Shown here in pieces: positions 53,638-64,000 of a stretch of DNA of 64,000 nucleotides. The notes under the pieces are model-generated. The model had not been told where the DNA came from. It saw only the letters and a list, made by a program, of their open reading frames with translations, and did not search any database. The first letter of the stretch is position 1. Each line of letters starts with the position of its first letter. The DNA lies in NCBI GenBank assembly GCA_026239495.1, contig CP110830.1:806001-870000 (forward strand). The letters run 5' to 3'. This stretch comes from Spiroplasma phoeniceum (lineage in GTDB: Bacteria > Bacillota_I > Bacilli_A > Mycoplasmatales > Mycoplasmataceae). A program made the position numbers and the translations under genes.

Positions 53638-53666
53638 ATTATATATATATATATATATATATACAA
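53638..53666 (-). promoter_or_regulatory. (TA)n-spaced promoter of plectrovirus lipoprotein
   Basis: TTGTAT (53666-53661) and TATAAT (53643-53638) are exactly 17 bp apart, all TA repeat. Upstream TTTCTAAAATATATTTAAAA and downstream GTCAATAG are the same as at the RIP gene. Confidence 0.78.
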
Positions 53667-53800
53667 GCATTTTTAAATATATTTTAGAAACGATACTTAC
53701 TTATTATGGTTATGATTGTTTAAAAAAGTTTGAAGTTTTATAAAAATTAATTTAAATGATATAACTATACTATATTATTTTAAAAAAATGAGGTGAATTA

Positions 53801-54886
53801 ATGAAATATATTATTAATAACTTTAATTTAAGCGATTTACAAGCAAAATTGCAAGATTTTTTAAGTAAAAATCATCAAAATAAATATTATAAAAGAATAA
53901 AAAAGAAAATATTTGCATATATTAATTTATGTAAGGAGTTTTTTCTTGAAACTAAGTTGTTATTAAAAGATTTGATTAAAAAATATTTTAAAAATAAATT
54001 TTCAACTTTTTATTATTGGGCAAATAAAATTTTAATTGCATATGCAAATAATAATTTTGAAGATTTATTATTAAAATCAACAGTTCCTAATAATATTAAT
54101 TATCAATATAGTAATGATGTTCGTGAAAATATCTGTGATTTATATTTTGAATATTCTGATAAACGTGCTGGTGGTGTTTTATCGTTATTTTATAATTTAA
54201 AAAAAGGAATTCATGGCGAAGAATTAAAAAATAAAGCACCAAAAAATTTAAAAACATTTTTTCGTTGACTTAAAAAAGATAAGCGTTGATTAAAAATAAA
54301 AAATAAAATTAAAGAAATTAAAAGAAAACATCCAAGATATGAAGTTAAAGAATTAGGATTATTACAAATGGATGCTAAATATTTTATGCCAAGTAAATTT
54401 CCGGTTGATAAAAAGTATTATGTCTATGATTTTATTGATGAGAGAATGAGAGGAGTATTTGGTTATATTTATGATAAATTATGCACTGAGAATGCTATTG
54501 ATGCTGTTAAAAGAGCAATCAGTGATTTTAAAAAAATATTTGGTATCAAAATAACACGAATTAGAACTGATAACGGTTCTGAATTTATTAATAGTCATCG
54601 GAATAATCAAAAAAGTAGCGTTAAAGAAACTACTTTTACTCAATTTTTAACAGATAAAAATATTTTAAATCAAACAACACCTGTTCGTTCTCCACAGTCA
54701 AACGGTAAAATTGAAAGATTTCATCAAAATTATACTAATTTATTTGTATTTGATGAAAAAATATTGGATGCAGCTGGTTTACAAAATAAACTAAATGATT
54801 ATTATTACTTTTATAATTTTGAAAGAGTGCATAAATCTTTGAATTTTCAGACACCATTTGAATTTTTAACTAATTTAACTAAATAA
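53801..54886 (+). CDS. Plectrovirus rve/DDE transposase (IS481/IS3-like integrase)
   Basis: 361 aa, MKYIINNFNLSDLQAKLQDF, with helical N-terminal DNA-binding part and a C-terminal integrase core: Asp in LGLLQMDAKYFMPS, Asp in TRIRTDNGSEFIN, Glu in SPQSNGKIERFHQNYTN, then FERVHKSLNFQTPFEFL. This is the D-D(35)E pattern of IS3/IS481-type enzymes. The virus ends TG...CA and the 15-bp target duplication agree with such an enzyme integrating viral DNA. GAGGTG precedes the ATG. Confidence 0.85.
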
Positions 54887-55051
54887 TTTTAAATTTATAA
54901 AGTTTTATTTAAACTATTTTTTAGTGTCTCAATTTCAGAATTTTTATTTAAATATGTATCATTTTTAATGATGTTTTTATATTTTAAATTATATATTTTA
55001 TTATTTTTTCTTGTTTTCTTGCAATCTTCAAAATGTGTGTGGTATACTACA
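54887..55051 (+). other. Right end of plectrovirus provirus
   Basis: Gene-free apart from unsupported frames; ends with the right terminal inverted repeat (CAAAATGTGTGTGGTATACT to ACA at 55051). Confidence 0.6.
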
Positions 55052-55066
55052 TTTTTTAACCAAAAC
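55052..55066. repeat. 15-bp target duplication, right
   Basis: TTTTTTAACCAAAAC, identical to 46359-46373. Confidence 0.85.
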
Positions 55067-56221
55067 ACCCTTACAGTAATGTGATATATCACCCTCAATA
55101 TGACAACCAATATTATTTCATAATGTTTGATTTCTGACACTTTCTTCATTATTTTTAATTAATTTAATTGTCTCTTTTAAGAATTTCATTTTTGATTCTT
55201 TTATAAAAGAAGCACTGTTTTCTACGCGTTCTAATAATTCTTCATATTTACCATTAAAAAAATAATCGACTGCTTTATGGTATGTTTCTCTGTTTTCTTT
55301 GTTTTTACTTTGATAAGGATATAATTTTTTAAATCTACTTGTAAGGTGAAATTTATCTATCGTGTAATGTACTTTATTTTTAGGAAAATATTCTTGAATA
55401 AATTTTACCATATTTTTAATTCAAAGTGCACCATCTCCTAATACCATAAATTCAATATTGTCATTAATGTCATAATAACTGGTAATTAATGTAAGTAATT
55501 TACTAACAAAATTAATTAATTTACTATTTTTTTTAATATATTCTGGAATATTATCTAGTTCTATAACACCTAATTTATTTGCAATTACAGGTCTTTTTTT
55601 AGTTGATTTTGTTTTATTAAAACCAGTATGAACAGTTGAAAATATACTATGTTTTTTTATTTTTTCTTTCCCCTTTTTATTTTCATTTCACATTTTTAAA
55701 TAAGTTCCATCAATTTGAATATATAAAGTATGAGGTACCTTTATTTTTTTATCAGTTTTATTAATATAATATTCTTTATCAGTTTTTGCATTTTTCATAA
55801 TATTTGAAATTGTTTTTATACAAATTTTTACATGTTCTATAGTATCTAAAATATCTTGATATGTTTTTTTATTACCAATAAATGATAATATTTTTTCTTT
55901 AACAGAATTATCTATTCTTTGTCATTTTTTAATTACTAAAAGTTTATCCAAAGGAAAAATATATTCTTCTTTACCTGTTTCTGGATTAATTTTATAATAT
56001 TTTCTTCTTTTAAAAGTTATTTTCCCATTTAAAATAGTTAATGTTCTTGGTTTTATTTATTTTACTTTATAATCTTTAAATTCTTTTAAAGTTTCATTAA
56101 TTTTATAATTTTTAAAAATTCATTCATCACAATCTTCTAAATTTTGTTGAATTATTTCAATACTTTGTTTATCTAACAAATTATTAAAATTCTTAAAAAA
56201 TCTGTTATCAATATTTATCAT
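55067..56221 (-). pseudogene. ISLre2 transposase copy 2, 5' part
   Basis: Homologous to 15134-16423 from MINIDNRFFKNFNNLLDKQS to ISHYCKGVLVK, where the plectrovirus was inserted. In addition a GAA codon (KVKEIKP in copy 1) is TAA here (about 56,057), so the gene was or became inactive independently. Confidence 0.8.
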
Positions 56222-56509
56222 TTTTTTACCCTCTTTTCTTAGTTCTACAAATTAACACAAAAATAATAAAAATGCAAAAAAAGATATTATTTTTTATTTA
56301 TTGTGTTATAATTTAATTGTTAATTATTAGCAAATTAATTTAACTGAAAAAAGTAAATTACTTTACTTTTTTTTGTTTTGGTGTAAAATATAGATAATAA
56401 AAAGAACTTGTGAAAGTTCTTTTATACATTTTTAAAGTTATTTATTACTCTTTTATTTAATCATATTGTTTAAATAATAGCAATTTTAATATGCAAAAAG
56501 GAGTAAAAA

Positions 56510-56908
56510 ATGAAAGAATTTAATCTAAAAACAGCAAGTTTACGAACATTTTATCGTAAAATAGATGAATTTTGGCAAAATAAATCACCTAATATTCCCT
56601 ATACTTTGAATGATTTAACCAATAAATTTAACCTTTCTCGTAAATGACGATATGACACTTATGCGAGCGAGAAGATAGTTCCTTTACTTGAAAAACAAGT
56701 TGATAGAATTGAAAGTGAAATAATTAATTTTATGATGAAATAACCTGATGGTGCTAAATTATATTGACAACGAGCATTTAATTATAAATATTCACTACAA
56801 GAAAAACAGTTAGAACAAGAATTAAACTTAAATAATCAACAGCCAATAATAGTTAATTTACAAACGGATATTAGAGATATTAAAAAAGAAAGTGATAATA
56901 ATGCTTAA
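56510..56908 (+). pseudogene. Small terminase subunit-like (phage type 1, copy 2), nonsense
   Basis: Same as 16713-17111, but TCA (Ser in INFMMKSPDG) is TAA at 56741. 77 residues with the DNA-binding part remain. Confidence 0.75.
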
Positions 56909-58362
56909 TCATTTTACTTATTTATTAGAAACTCCTTATTGGTTATTACAAAATAGTAGTATTGGTAATAAATACCCCCTTGCTAAGAAATATGAATTAG
57001 TAAATGAAATTAATCAAATTGGGACACGATATAGTGGTAAGACTATTTCAAATATTAAAATGTTTGGTGAATTATTAAAAATTAGTTTATTAATTAAAGA
57101 ACCAATTTGTATAATTGCTAGTATGTATTGGAGTAAAGATTTAAAAGATAGTGTATTTCAAAATATATGAAATATGTTAGATGAAAATAATATACCTTAT
57201 ACTATTAATTTATCAAATTTTACTTTTACTTTATTAAATGATAGCAAAATATATTGTAAAGGTTTACATTCACCAAGTCGGAAAGAAAAATTAAAAGCAT
57301 TTGCTGATTTGAATAAATATAAATTAGTTATTGATTGACGAGAAGAATGTGACCAATTTCAACAAAAAGATTTAAGTGATTTAGAATTTGCTATTCGTGG
57401 TTATCAAAATAAAATAACAATTAATACATGTAACCCTGAAAGCTTAAAAAGATATATTGTTGGTTATTGTAATGAATTATTACCTTTTAATGAAGAAATA
57501 ATGCGTAGTAAATATGAAGAAATAAAATATATTGAAAAATGAAATATGAAAATTATTATTCATTATTCTAGTTGAAGAATTAATTATGAATTACCACAAG
57601 ATAAAGTTAATGAACAATTAAGATTAGAGCAGTTAGATATTGAAAGAGCAAGAGTTTGAAGTTGAGGTTTACCTGGTAATACTAGCGGGTCAATCTTTGC
57701 AAGATATATTGATATTATGCAAGCAACAGATATTATTCAACCAACTAAATTATTAGGTGGTGTTGACCTAGCAAACTCTACTAGTCCAAAAGGACATACA
57801 ACATCAGCGAGTTTTTGAATATATAATTCACTTGATAAAAAAGCATATAAAGTTGCTGAATATACACACTCAAATGCTACTCAACAATTTAAAGGACCAT
57901 TAGAACAAGTAAAAGATATTTTAGAATTTTACAAACAATCAATTAAATCAATATTTTAATTTAATACAACAAGGAATATCAATTAATGTTGATGATAGTG
58001 CTTATGCAACACTAGAAAGTTTAAATAGAGAAAAATATAATTATACTTTTGGTCAATACATGCATTTTAGACCAGCACAAAAGCAGAAGTTTAAAATAAA
58101 ACATCGTGTAGAAGCATTTACAATGTTAATAAATACTAATCAATTAAAATGATTATGAGAAAAATGTCCTGTAAGTAAAATCCAATATGAATTAATTCAA
58201 TGAGAAGATAAACCAGATACCAGAGAAGAACGAATGTTAGACTTATATGATGATACATTTGATAGTGATTTTTATGCATTACACTTTGAATTAATACCAA
58301 TGGTTAAACATAATAATTCAGCAGATTATAAATTATGACAACAAAGGGATTGAATAACTTAA
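56901..58362 (+). pseudogene. Large terminase subunit (phage type 1, copy 2), frameshift
   Basis: Uninterrupted by IS and with GAA at codon 10, but one extra base at about 57,931-57,938 (FYKQSIKSIF-stop instead of FYNNQLNQYF) cuts the nuclease domain. ATPase motifs (GTRYSGKTISN, VIDWREECDQ) and nuclease start GGVDLANSTSPKGHTT are intact. Copies 1 and 2 are broken at different points. Confidence 0.8.
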
Positions 58363-58640
58363 TGAAAAAAGATATTTATGTAATACATGATGAGCGTGTA
58401 ATAAATGCAAAAAGACCTTATATGTCTGTTTGTGGACAAGTTAAAAAAAGACTTTGTCAAAAATTAAAAAAAGATAATATCGCAATATGTAAATTAAATT
58501 TATATAACGAATATATTAAAAAATACCAAAAAGTTAAAGTATGTGTACAAGTTTTAGAAAATGAACCAAATTTATTAACAGTAAATATTATTAATTATGC
58601 ACTTATCTTAAAATTAAAGGAGCAAAATAACCATGAATAA
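58362..58640 (+). CDS. Phage type 1 conserved 92-aa protein (copy 2)
   Basis: MKKDIYVIHDERVINAKRPY; differs from copy 1 at a handful of positions (mostly conservative). Overlaps terminase stop and portal start in the same way. Unknown function. Confidence 0.65.
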   Translation: MKKDIYVIHDERVINAKRPYMSVCGQVKKRLCQKLKKDNIAICKLNLYNEYIKKYQKVKVCVQVLENEPNLLTVNIINYALILKLKEQNNHE

Positions 58641-60024
58641 TACTTTCCCTAGTTTACCAAACTTAAATGATATTAATAGTGTTTTAAAATTTTATAATTA
58701 TGATTGAACAATTAATTTAGCAAATATTATTGCTCTTCATCAAATGCGATTAATAAATGGTAAAGATATTTTATTTAAGTCTCATCGTAAAGACATTTTA
58801 GAAAAATTAAATTGATGATATGAAACTTATAAAATAAAAGAGAAATTAGATAAAAACGAATTAACAGCAAGTTTAATCGGTAAAACTATCTTTGGTTTAT
58901 TAGAAACTAGTGATGGCAATATTGATTTATGAATTAATCCATTTAACTTTACATCTCGTGTAAGTAAAATAAACGAAATTGAACAAGGTGCTGATATTTG
59001 ATTAAATTATCATCAATCAGATAGTGGTTTTATTTTAAATTTAATTTGTACCAAAGATAAAATAGTTATTAAAGGTTGACCTAAAAATAATGAAGTAGTT
59101 GTTGGTCAAAGTAAAACACAAATTAAAGATGATGTTAAACCTGTTTTAGTACAAGAATTTAAAAACAAATTAGGTATAGTACCTTTCTGAGAAATGATTA
59201 ATGAACCTAGTCCATTGTTTTTATCAACATCAACTACTTTAAATCCATGACCTACTATGGCAAATTGTTATAAATTACAATTTGATTTAGAAGATAGTTT
59301 TAATATTAAATCAAAAGAAATATATGCAAATCGTACGCACTGATATGGAATACTAAGTGATGATTTAATGACTGCTTATAACAAAGGTAATAAAAAAGTA
59401 CTACAAGATGTATTTGATGATATTTTTGTTCAATCAAGTTCATCAACAGTAGATGGTCAATTATCCCAATCTTTACAAGTATTACAAGGAACACCAACCT
59501 TAGAAACATATACTGAAGACCAAAAATCAATCATTGAGCAAGTATATTTAGCATGTCATTTTTCTAGTCCTTTTGGTGATAAATCAGATAATGACCAAAA
59601 TAAAACACAGTCATTATTAACTAAAACAAAAGACTTAGAAAAACAAGCATATTTACAAGCATATCGTAAACAGTATTATACTAAAATGTTTGATACTGTT
59701 TTAAAATATTATGGTTTATGAGATGGCGCTAGTGAACGCCCTTATGGTTTTGATTTTGTTAGTGCTAGTTTAGTAGACCAAATGCGACAAAATGAATTAA
59801 TTACTGCTAGATTAGATAATGGTACAATGGAACCAATACGAGCAATTACTGAATATGATAATATTGATGAATTAGAAGCAACAAAATATTTTGAAAAAGT
59901 AGAAAAATGACAAGATAAAATGCAAGCCAAAGAAATAGAACATAATAACAAATTACTAGAATATGATGAAACTGGTAATAATCAAAATGCTTTACAAGGT
60001 AGAACAGAAATTAAGGAGAATTAA
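58633..60024 (+). CDS. Portal protein, phage type 1 (copy 2)
   Basis: 463 aa, nearly identical to 23268-24659 (differences such as VVQGTPNLE/VLQGTPTLE, SLVEQ/SLVDQ). Intact. Reasons for the portal call are its place after the terminase and its helical C-terminal part. Confidence 0.65.
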
Positions 60025-60027
60025 AAA

Positions 60028-63000
60028 ATGAGTAGAATTAACCCGGGTGTTATGGAAGAATTAAGAAGACAATCCCATGATACTTTAATAGATATCAGAG
60101 AAAACATACGAAATAATAGACATTGAATGGTTTTTCCTTTTAATGTTTATAGTTCATATATTCCTGATACTGAAACAGGTTGAAAACCTAATAATGCTAA
60201 ACCAAGTGATTATGGTAGTTATTCACGAATATTTGATAATATGGAAAGTACTATTGCACAATGACAAGGTAGTTTAAAAATAGTCCAAAAATATAAAGGT
60301 GAAGAAATTAAAATATTAACGATTGATGATTTTAAAAATCAACCAATTAACTCAACAATATGAGCAAATAATGAAACGCCTTTTGGGATAAAATTAAAAG
60401 ATGAAAATAGCAATGTTTATTGAAAATTAATTTATGGTGAAAACATTTATGATATTAATAAAATGTTAGAATACTTAAAGCAATATAAATTAAGTTATTT
60501 TATTAATAATGATAATAAAGCCGATAACTTTTATACAAAAGAAGTTAAAGTTGGTAAATATTGAGATGCTTATATGATTGATGATAGAAGTTCAGTCCAA
60601 TTCGGTGATGCTAAATTTGAACAAGTATTTACACAGCAATCAACTGAAAGACAATATACTTTATTAATTTTAGATGAAGATGTAAATAAATTAAATATTA
60701 ATGATTATTATAATTTTTATACTGTATTTAATGACCGTGGATTAAATATTGGTGGTGGTAATATTAATTCTGCTCCCCAAGATAGACAATGATTATACCC
60801 ATCAAATGTTATTAATTATTATTCACCTTATGATGGTAGTTTTTTATGACAAGAAATTACATTTTCAAGTATTAATGACAAAATTAGTAATAGTGGTTTA
60901 TCAGTACGACAATTTATACAAACAAGCGCACCTGGTGAAGGTTATTGTTTTCCTAAAATAACTTATGATGAAAAACTAAATAAAGGTATTGTTGAATTAG
61001 ATGAGATTTTATTAAAAGACCCAGGTGTTAGAGCGATGGCAGTTAAATTTTATGGTAATCCAATCTTTTTTGATATGCCGGTAATTGGGCGACCAATTAT
61101 TAAAGGTCAATTTAATAAAAAAGTAATGAATTCAAGAGACTTATTAATGTATAACATGTTTCCTGCGCCACCTGATAAAATAAATACTTATGCATCACCC
61201 GAAGTAAGTTGATATAACATTCAAGGGGTACAACCAACTATGATAACAGGTTATGAAGATTGAAAAAAAGATATGGAAAGTAGATATGACTTTTGAAAAC
61301 AGAAAAATAGTGAAGGTATTGTTATAACCGACCCCACTACTACATCATTATCCAATTCTACTGTTGGTAGATATGTTTATAAAGAAGATAAAGATTCTAA
61401 ATTTTACTGGTCTAAAGATTGAATGATTACTCCACCTGAAAAAGTAAAAATAAAAAATGAAGATGTTAATAATATCATTAGTACCCAAGCATCATCATAT
61501 TTTAGAAGAAAAGATGAATTTGGTAATACATTAGGGCAAGTTCAAATTGAATATAATAAAATGGGTTCCTGTAATGTTTGAGATATTTTAAATATGAATA
61601 ATTTTATTAATCGCCAAATTACCGTATTACCTTTAAACTATACGCAAAGGTTGGTTTTTAATCCATTTACTATTCCGGGCGGGGTTGGTAAATTCTTAAA
61701 CTTTATTTCATTTGGTATTCCCTGAGGTTGAGTTATTAATCAAGATGAAAAAACTTGACCTAATTTCCAATGACTTAATGGTTTTATGAGTGCTAATATT
61801 TATAGTTTTTATAATGATGCATTTTGGTCTGAAAAATCAAAAGGTAAAGGTTATTTACCATTTGAAATATTTAGAGAACAAGGAAATGATAAAGTTGGTG
61901 CTATTTTTGGAGCAAATGCTGCTAGTTTAGGTTTTACTACTTTATTAACTGATAAATGCAAAGGTACTGTTTTAAATAAGAATGGTAAACCAACAAGTAC
62001 ACTAGTATATTCAACTTATAATTTAAAACAATTAAATCAAAAAACTAACCGAGTTTACTTAATTAATGAAAAAACCAAAGCAATTGATGCTCAAACACCA
62101 GTTAGTGATAGTGAAAAAGATAATAATTGCAAATTCTTACAAACGCCAGATGGAACAAATTGTAGTTATATAATTGATATGTTTTCAATTCAAGCCTTAT
62201 ATAAAGGTAATTTTGAAATTATCTTTTATGCTGATAACCCATATACCAATAATGAAGAAGATTATTTACGCTTATCTGTATGGAGTTTCAGAGGTAAAAC
62301 AAAAAGTGTTTTAAATAATTATTTACGAGATATGACAACTAATTATAAAACTAGTTTCTTATTACCACATGACTATGAAATACCAACATTTAATTATCCA
62401 AAATATGTATTTCCACCAGTACCTTATAACTACAAACCATATACAAAAGATATTATGCCTTCTGATGTAGTACAAACATTAAAAATTAAAATTACTGCGC
62501 AACCACAGTGTAAAAAAACAGGCAGTCGTTTAGTTAATTTATTTTCTGATGAGTTTAATGATGCTTATTATGAAATTGAAATTGATTTAAAACAAATTGA
62601 CCCAACAATTCAAAGTATAAGTAAATTTCAAGATGCTTATAAAACAATAGAAATAAGTAATCTAGGTAATTTACAAGTTGAATGTGGACCACCAAATATA
62701 GAAAATTTTATTCCTAATAGAAATATTAATATATTTGGCGGAAGTGATGATTGTAGCAATAATTTATTTTCATTAGAAAATATAACTTTAAAAAACATTG
62801 GTTTATCACAAAATGATAAAATTAATTTTGAAAATACAATAACTTTATATACTGATAATATAAAAGTAAATGATACTGAAACAAAATATGCTACTGGTGT
62901 TGCTAATGGAACACCAAGTGAAAATTATCTTAATGTATATCATACATTGGATAATATTTTTGCTGTAAGATTTTTTTTACAAATAACAAAATTAGTTTTT

Positions 63001-63243
63001 ACTGATAAAGATAAAATTAAAGAAACATATTTACAAGCATATTATAATAATGATGTAAAATTAAAAATTAGATTTACAAAAGTACTATTACCTATCTTAC
63101 AATGTTTTTATGTTGATTTTTATGCAAAACCAAATTATTGGGGTAATGTTAAAGATATTGTATTAGATGTTTCTAATCCAAATGTATTAGGAATTAGAAA
63201 TAAAAGCAATAATCCTGTTAGAATAAAAATTAAACCAAGATAA
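60028..63243 (+). CDS. Giant tail/collar-like protein, phage type 1 (copy 2), intact
   Basis: 1071 aa in one frame, MSRINPGVMEELRRQSHDTL to NPVRIKIKPR. No signal peptide. The N-terminal 550 residues hold mixed beta-rich segments (GKYWDAYMIDDRSSVQFG, SNVINYYSPYDGSFLWQEIT, FFDMPVIGRPIIKGQF), followed by a hydrophobic stretch (NPFTIPGGVGKFLNFISFGI) that could insert into membranes, then MSANIYSFYNDAFW and a variable C-terminal third. A length of about 1000, one per phage after the portal, and a hydrophobic central loop recall tail-knob proteins of short-tailed phages that pierce membranes. This is inference; no family match known to me. Confidence 0.55.
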
Positions 63244-63270
63244 AAAAAAGAGAATTATTTCTCTTTTTTA
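63242..63270. terminator. Bidirectional terminator
   Basis: AAAAAAAGAGA and TCTCTTTTTT pair around ATTATT, between converging tail and lipoprotein genes; equivalent to 27897-27924. Confidence 0.8.
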
Positions 63271-63777
63271 TTCACCATTAACTTTTACATTCCCATCATT
63301 ATCAATAATAATTAAATCAGATTCTTGTGTATTTAAATTTAAACGATAAATTGACTTAAAATAATTATCATTTTTATTTTTTCAATAATGGAAATAAGAC
63401 TCTTTTCCTTCAAAATTATTTTTTTTACTATGTATTCCAAAATACCCATTAACTCTATACATTAAACTATAATCATCTTTATAACCTCTAATAATTATTG
63501 TATCGTATGTATTATTATTAAATTTAGTTAAATATCAACTATCATTTTTATCACCACGCCATACTACAAAATATCATTTATTATCAACAATATTAAATGG
63601 TTTTTCTTGTGGTGCTATTCATTCTAAAATACCATTTTTTGTAGTTATATTATTTTTGTCTTTTAGTTCTTTTAATTCTTCTTTTGTATATTCTTGTGGT
63701 GTATTACAAGCAATTAAACTGGTTGTACTTGTTCCTATTAAAGGGATTATTCCTAAAAAAAATAATATCTTTTTCAT
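63268..63777 (-). CDS. Lipoprotein of third effector cassette
   Basis: 169 aa. MKKILFFLGIIPLIGTSTTS, lipobox LIAC, NTPQEYTKEELKELKDKNNI, then LEWIAPQEKPFN and DNKWYFVVWRGDKND. Intact member of the family with 14172-14675 and 27923-28435; the second half differs most (FGIHSKKNNFEGKESYFHYW). It follows an effector gene cut by the window edge. Confidence 0.75.
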
Positions 63778-63781
63778 ATAT

Positions 63782-64000
63782 TTATTTCTTATTAATTAAA
63801 TAAATATAATTAGGATTTCATTCCCCCAATCTATTTGTTTCAATTTCAATCATATTATAATTTTTATTTTTTGATAATTCTAAAACTTTATCATGAAAAT
63901 ATGAATAATGATCATAAATAAAATCTACTAATGTTGAATGATCAGTATCTAAAATTGATCCACCCCAACCAGTGTTATCTTTTTGTTCCATTTTTTTAAA
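63782..64000 (-). CDS. C-terminal end of a secreted effector (partial)
   Basis: The last 72 codons reach the window edge: GWGGSILDTDHSTLVDFIYD then HYSYFHDKVLELSKNKNYNM and PNYIYLINKK. They align with the end of the C39-like protein at 28457 (NYSYFHNKTIELTKNKNYNK), so the two share a C-terminal domain; the N-terminal part is outside the window. Confidence 0.6.

Larger units (their letters stand above)
46374..55051 (+). mobile_element. Complete SpV1-like plectrovirus provirus
   Basis: 8678 bp bounded by TGTAGAAACCACACACATTTTG and its inverted counterpart ending CCACACACATTTT/...GTATACTACA: ends are TGTAG...CTACA, with a shared CCACACACATTTTG block. A perfect 15-bp duplication TTTTTTAACCAAAAC lies at 46359-46373 and 55052-55066. 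Size matches filamentous spiroplasma viruses of about 8 kb. All genes except one are on the plus strand and are uninterrupted, so the virus may be viable. The transposase gene lies at the right end. Confidence 0.88.

Noticed and set aside
1..64000. tRNA or rRNA genes
   Set aside because: No CCA-ending cloverleaf with GTTC-type T-loop and no rRNA consensus stretch was noticed on either strand.

Overview
The window is AT-rich mollicute DNA in which TGA is read as tryptophan throughout: full-length obgE, nadE, phage and transposase frames only close with that code. With a complete SpV1-like plectrovirus provirus, lipoproteins with a Spiroplasma-type lipobox and a ribosome-inactivating protein (RIP), it points to Spiroplasma, most likely the citri/poulsonii clade. 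Species cannot be fixed from sequence alone.

Only about 3.5 kb is ordinary chromosome: a structured RNA with terminator, miaA, obgE and nadE (4.9-8.57 kb). Everything else is mobile and mostly decaying. 0.2-4.2 kb (minus) is the early operon of a dsDNA phage (methyltransferase, RuvC-like resolvase, RecT, pentapeptide protein, small ORFs). 8.9-12.8 kb holds a broken IS30 transposase and a broken terminase. 13.1-14.7 kb is a RIP gene plus a lipoprotein gene. 14.9-29.8 kb and 46.0-64.0 kb are two copies of one unit: ISLre2/UPF0236 transposase, small and large terminase subunits, portal, very long tail-like protein, then a minus-strand lipoprotein/secreted-protein pair. 30.1-46.0 kb is a patchwork of a second phage type: two scaffold and two capsid genes of unrelated body, fibre-like genes, holin-like gene, portal, resolvase and an OB-fold protein. 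Seven full or partial copies of an IS5-like element with 3-bp target duplications are scattered through this.

46,374-55,051 is a complete 8.68-kb plectrovirus provirus with coat protein, Zot-like ATPase, 741-aa attachment protein, a lipoprotein on the opposite strand and an rve/DDE transposase. It has transposon-like TG...CA inverted ends and a perfect 15-bp target duplication. It sits inside an ISLre2 transposase gene, which itself sits inside a capsid gene.

The most interesting system is a set of secreted-effector/lipoprotein cassettes carried beside phage genes. RIP, a C39-like cysteine peptidase and a third effector cut by the window edge are each followed by a related lipoprotein; RIP and the peptidase share one leader and an R-x-K-R site. 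At least three genes (peptidase, plectrovirus lipoprotein, RIP) have a promoter in which a (TA)n tract fills the -35/-10 spacer: exactly 17 bp in two, collapsed in front of RIP. This looks like slippage-controlled expression. The plectrovirus lipoprotein carries a near-identical copy of about 100 residues of the viral attachment protein, a possible decoy or superinfection-exclusion factor.
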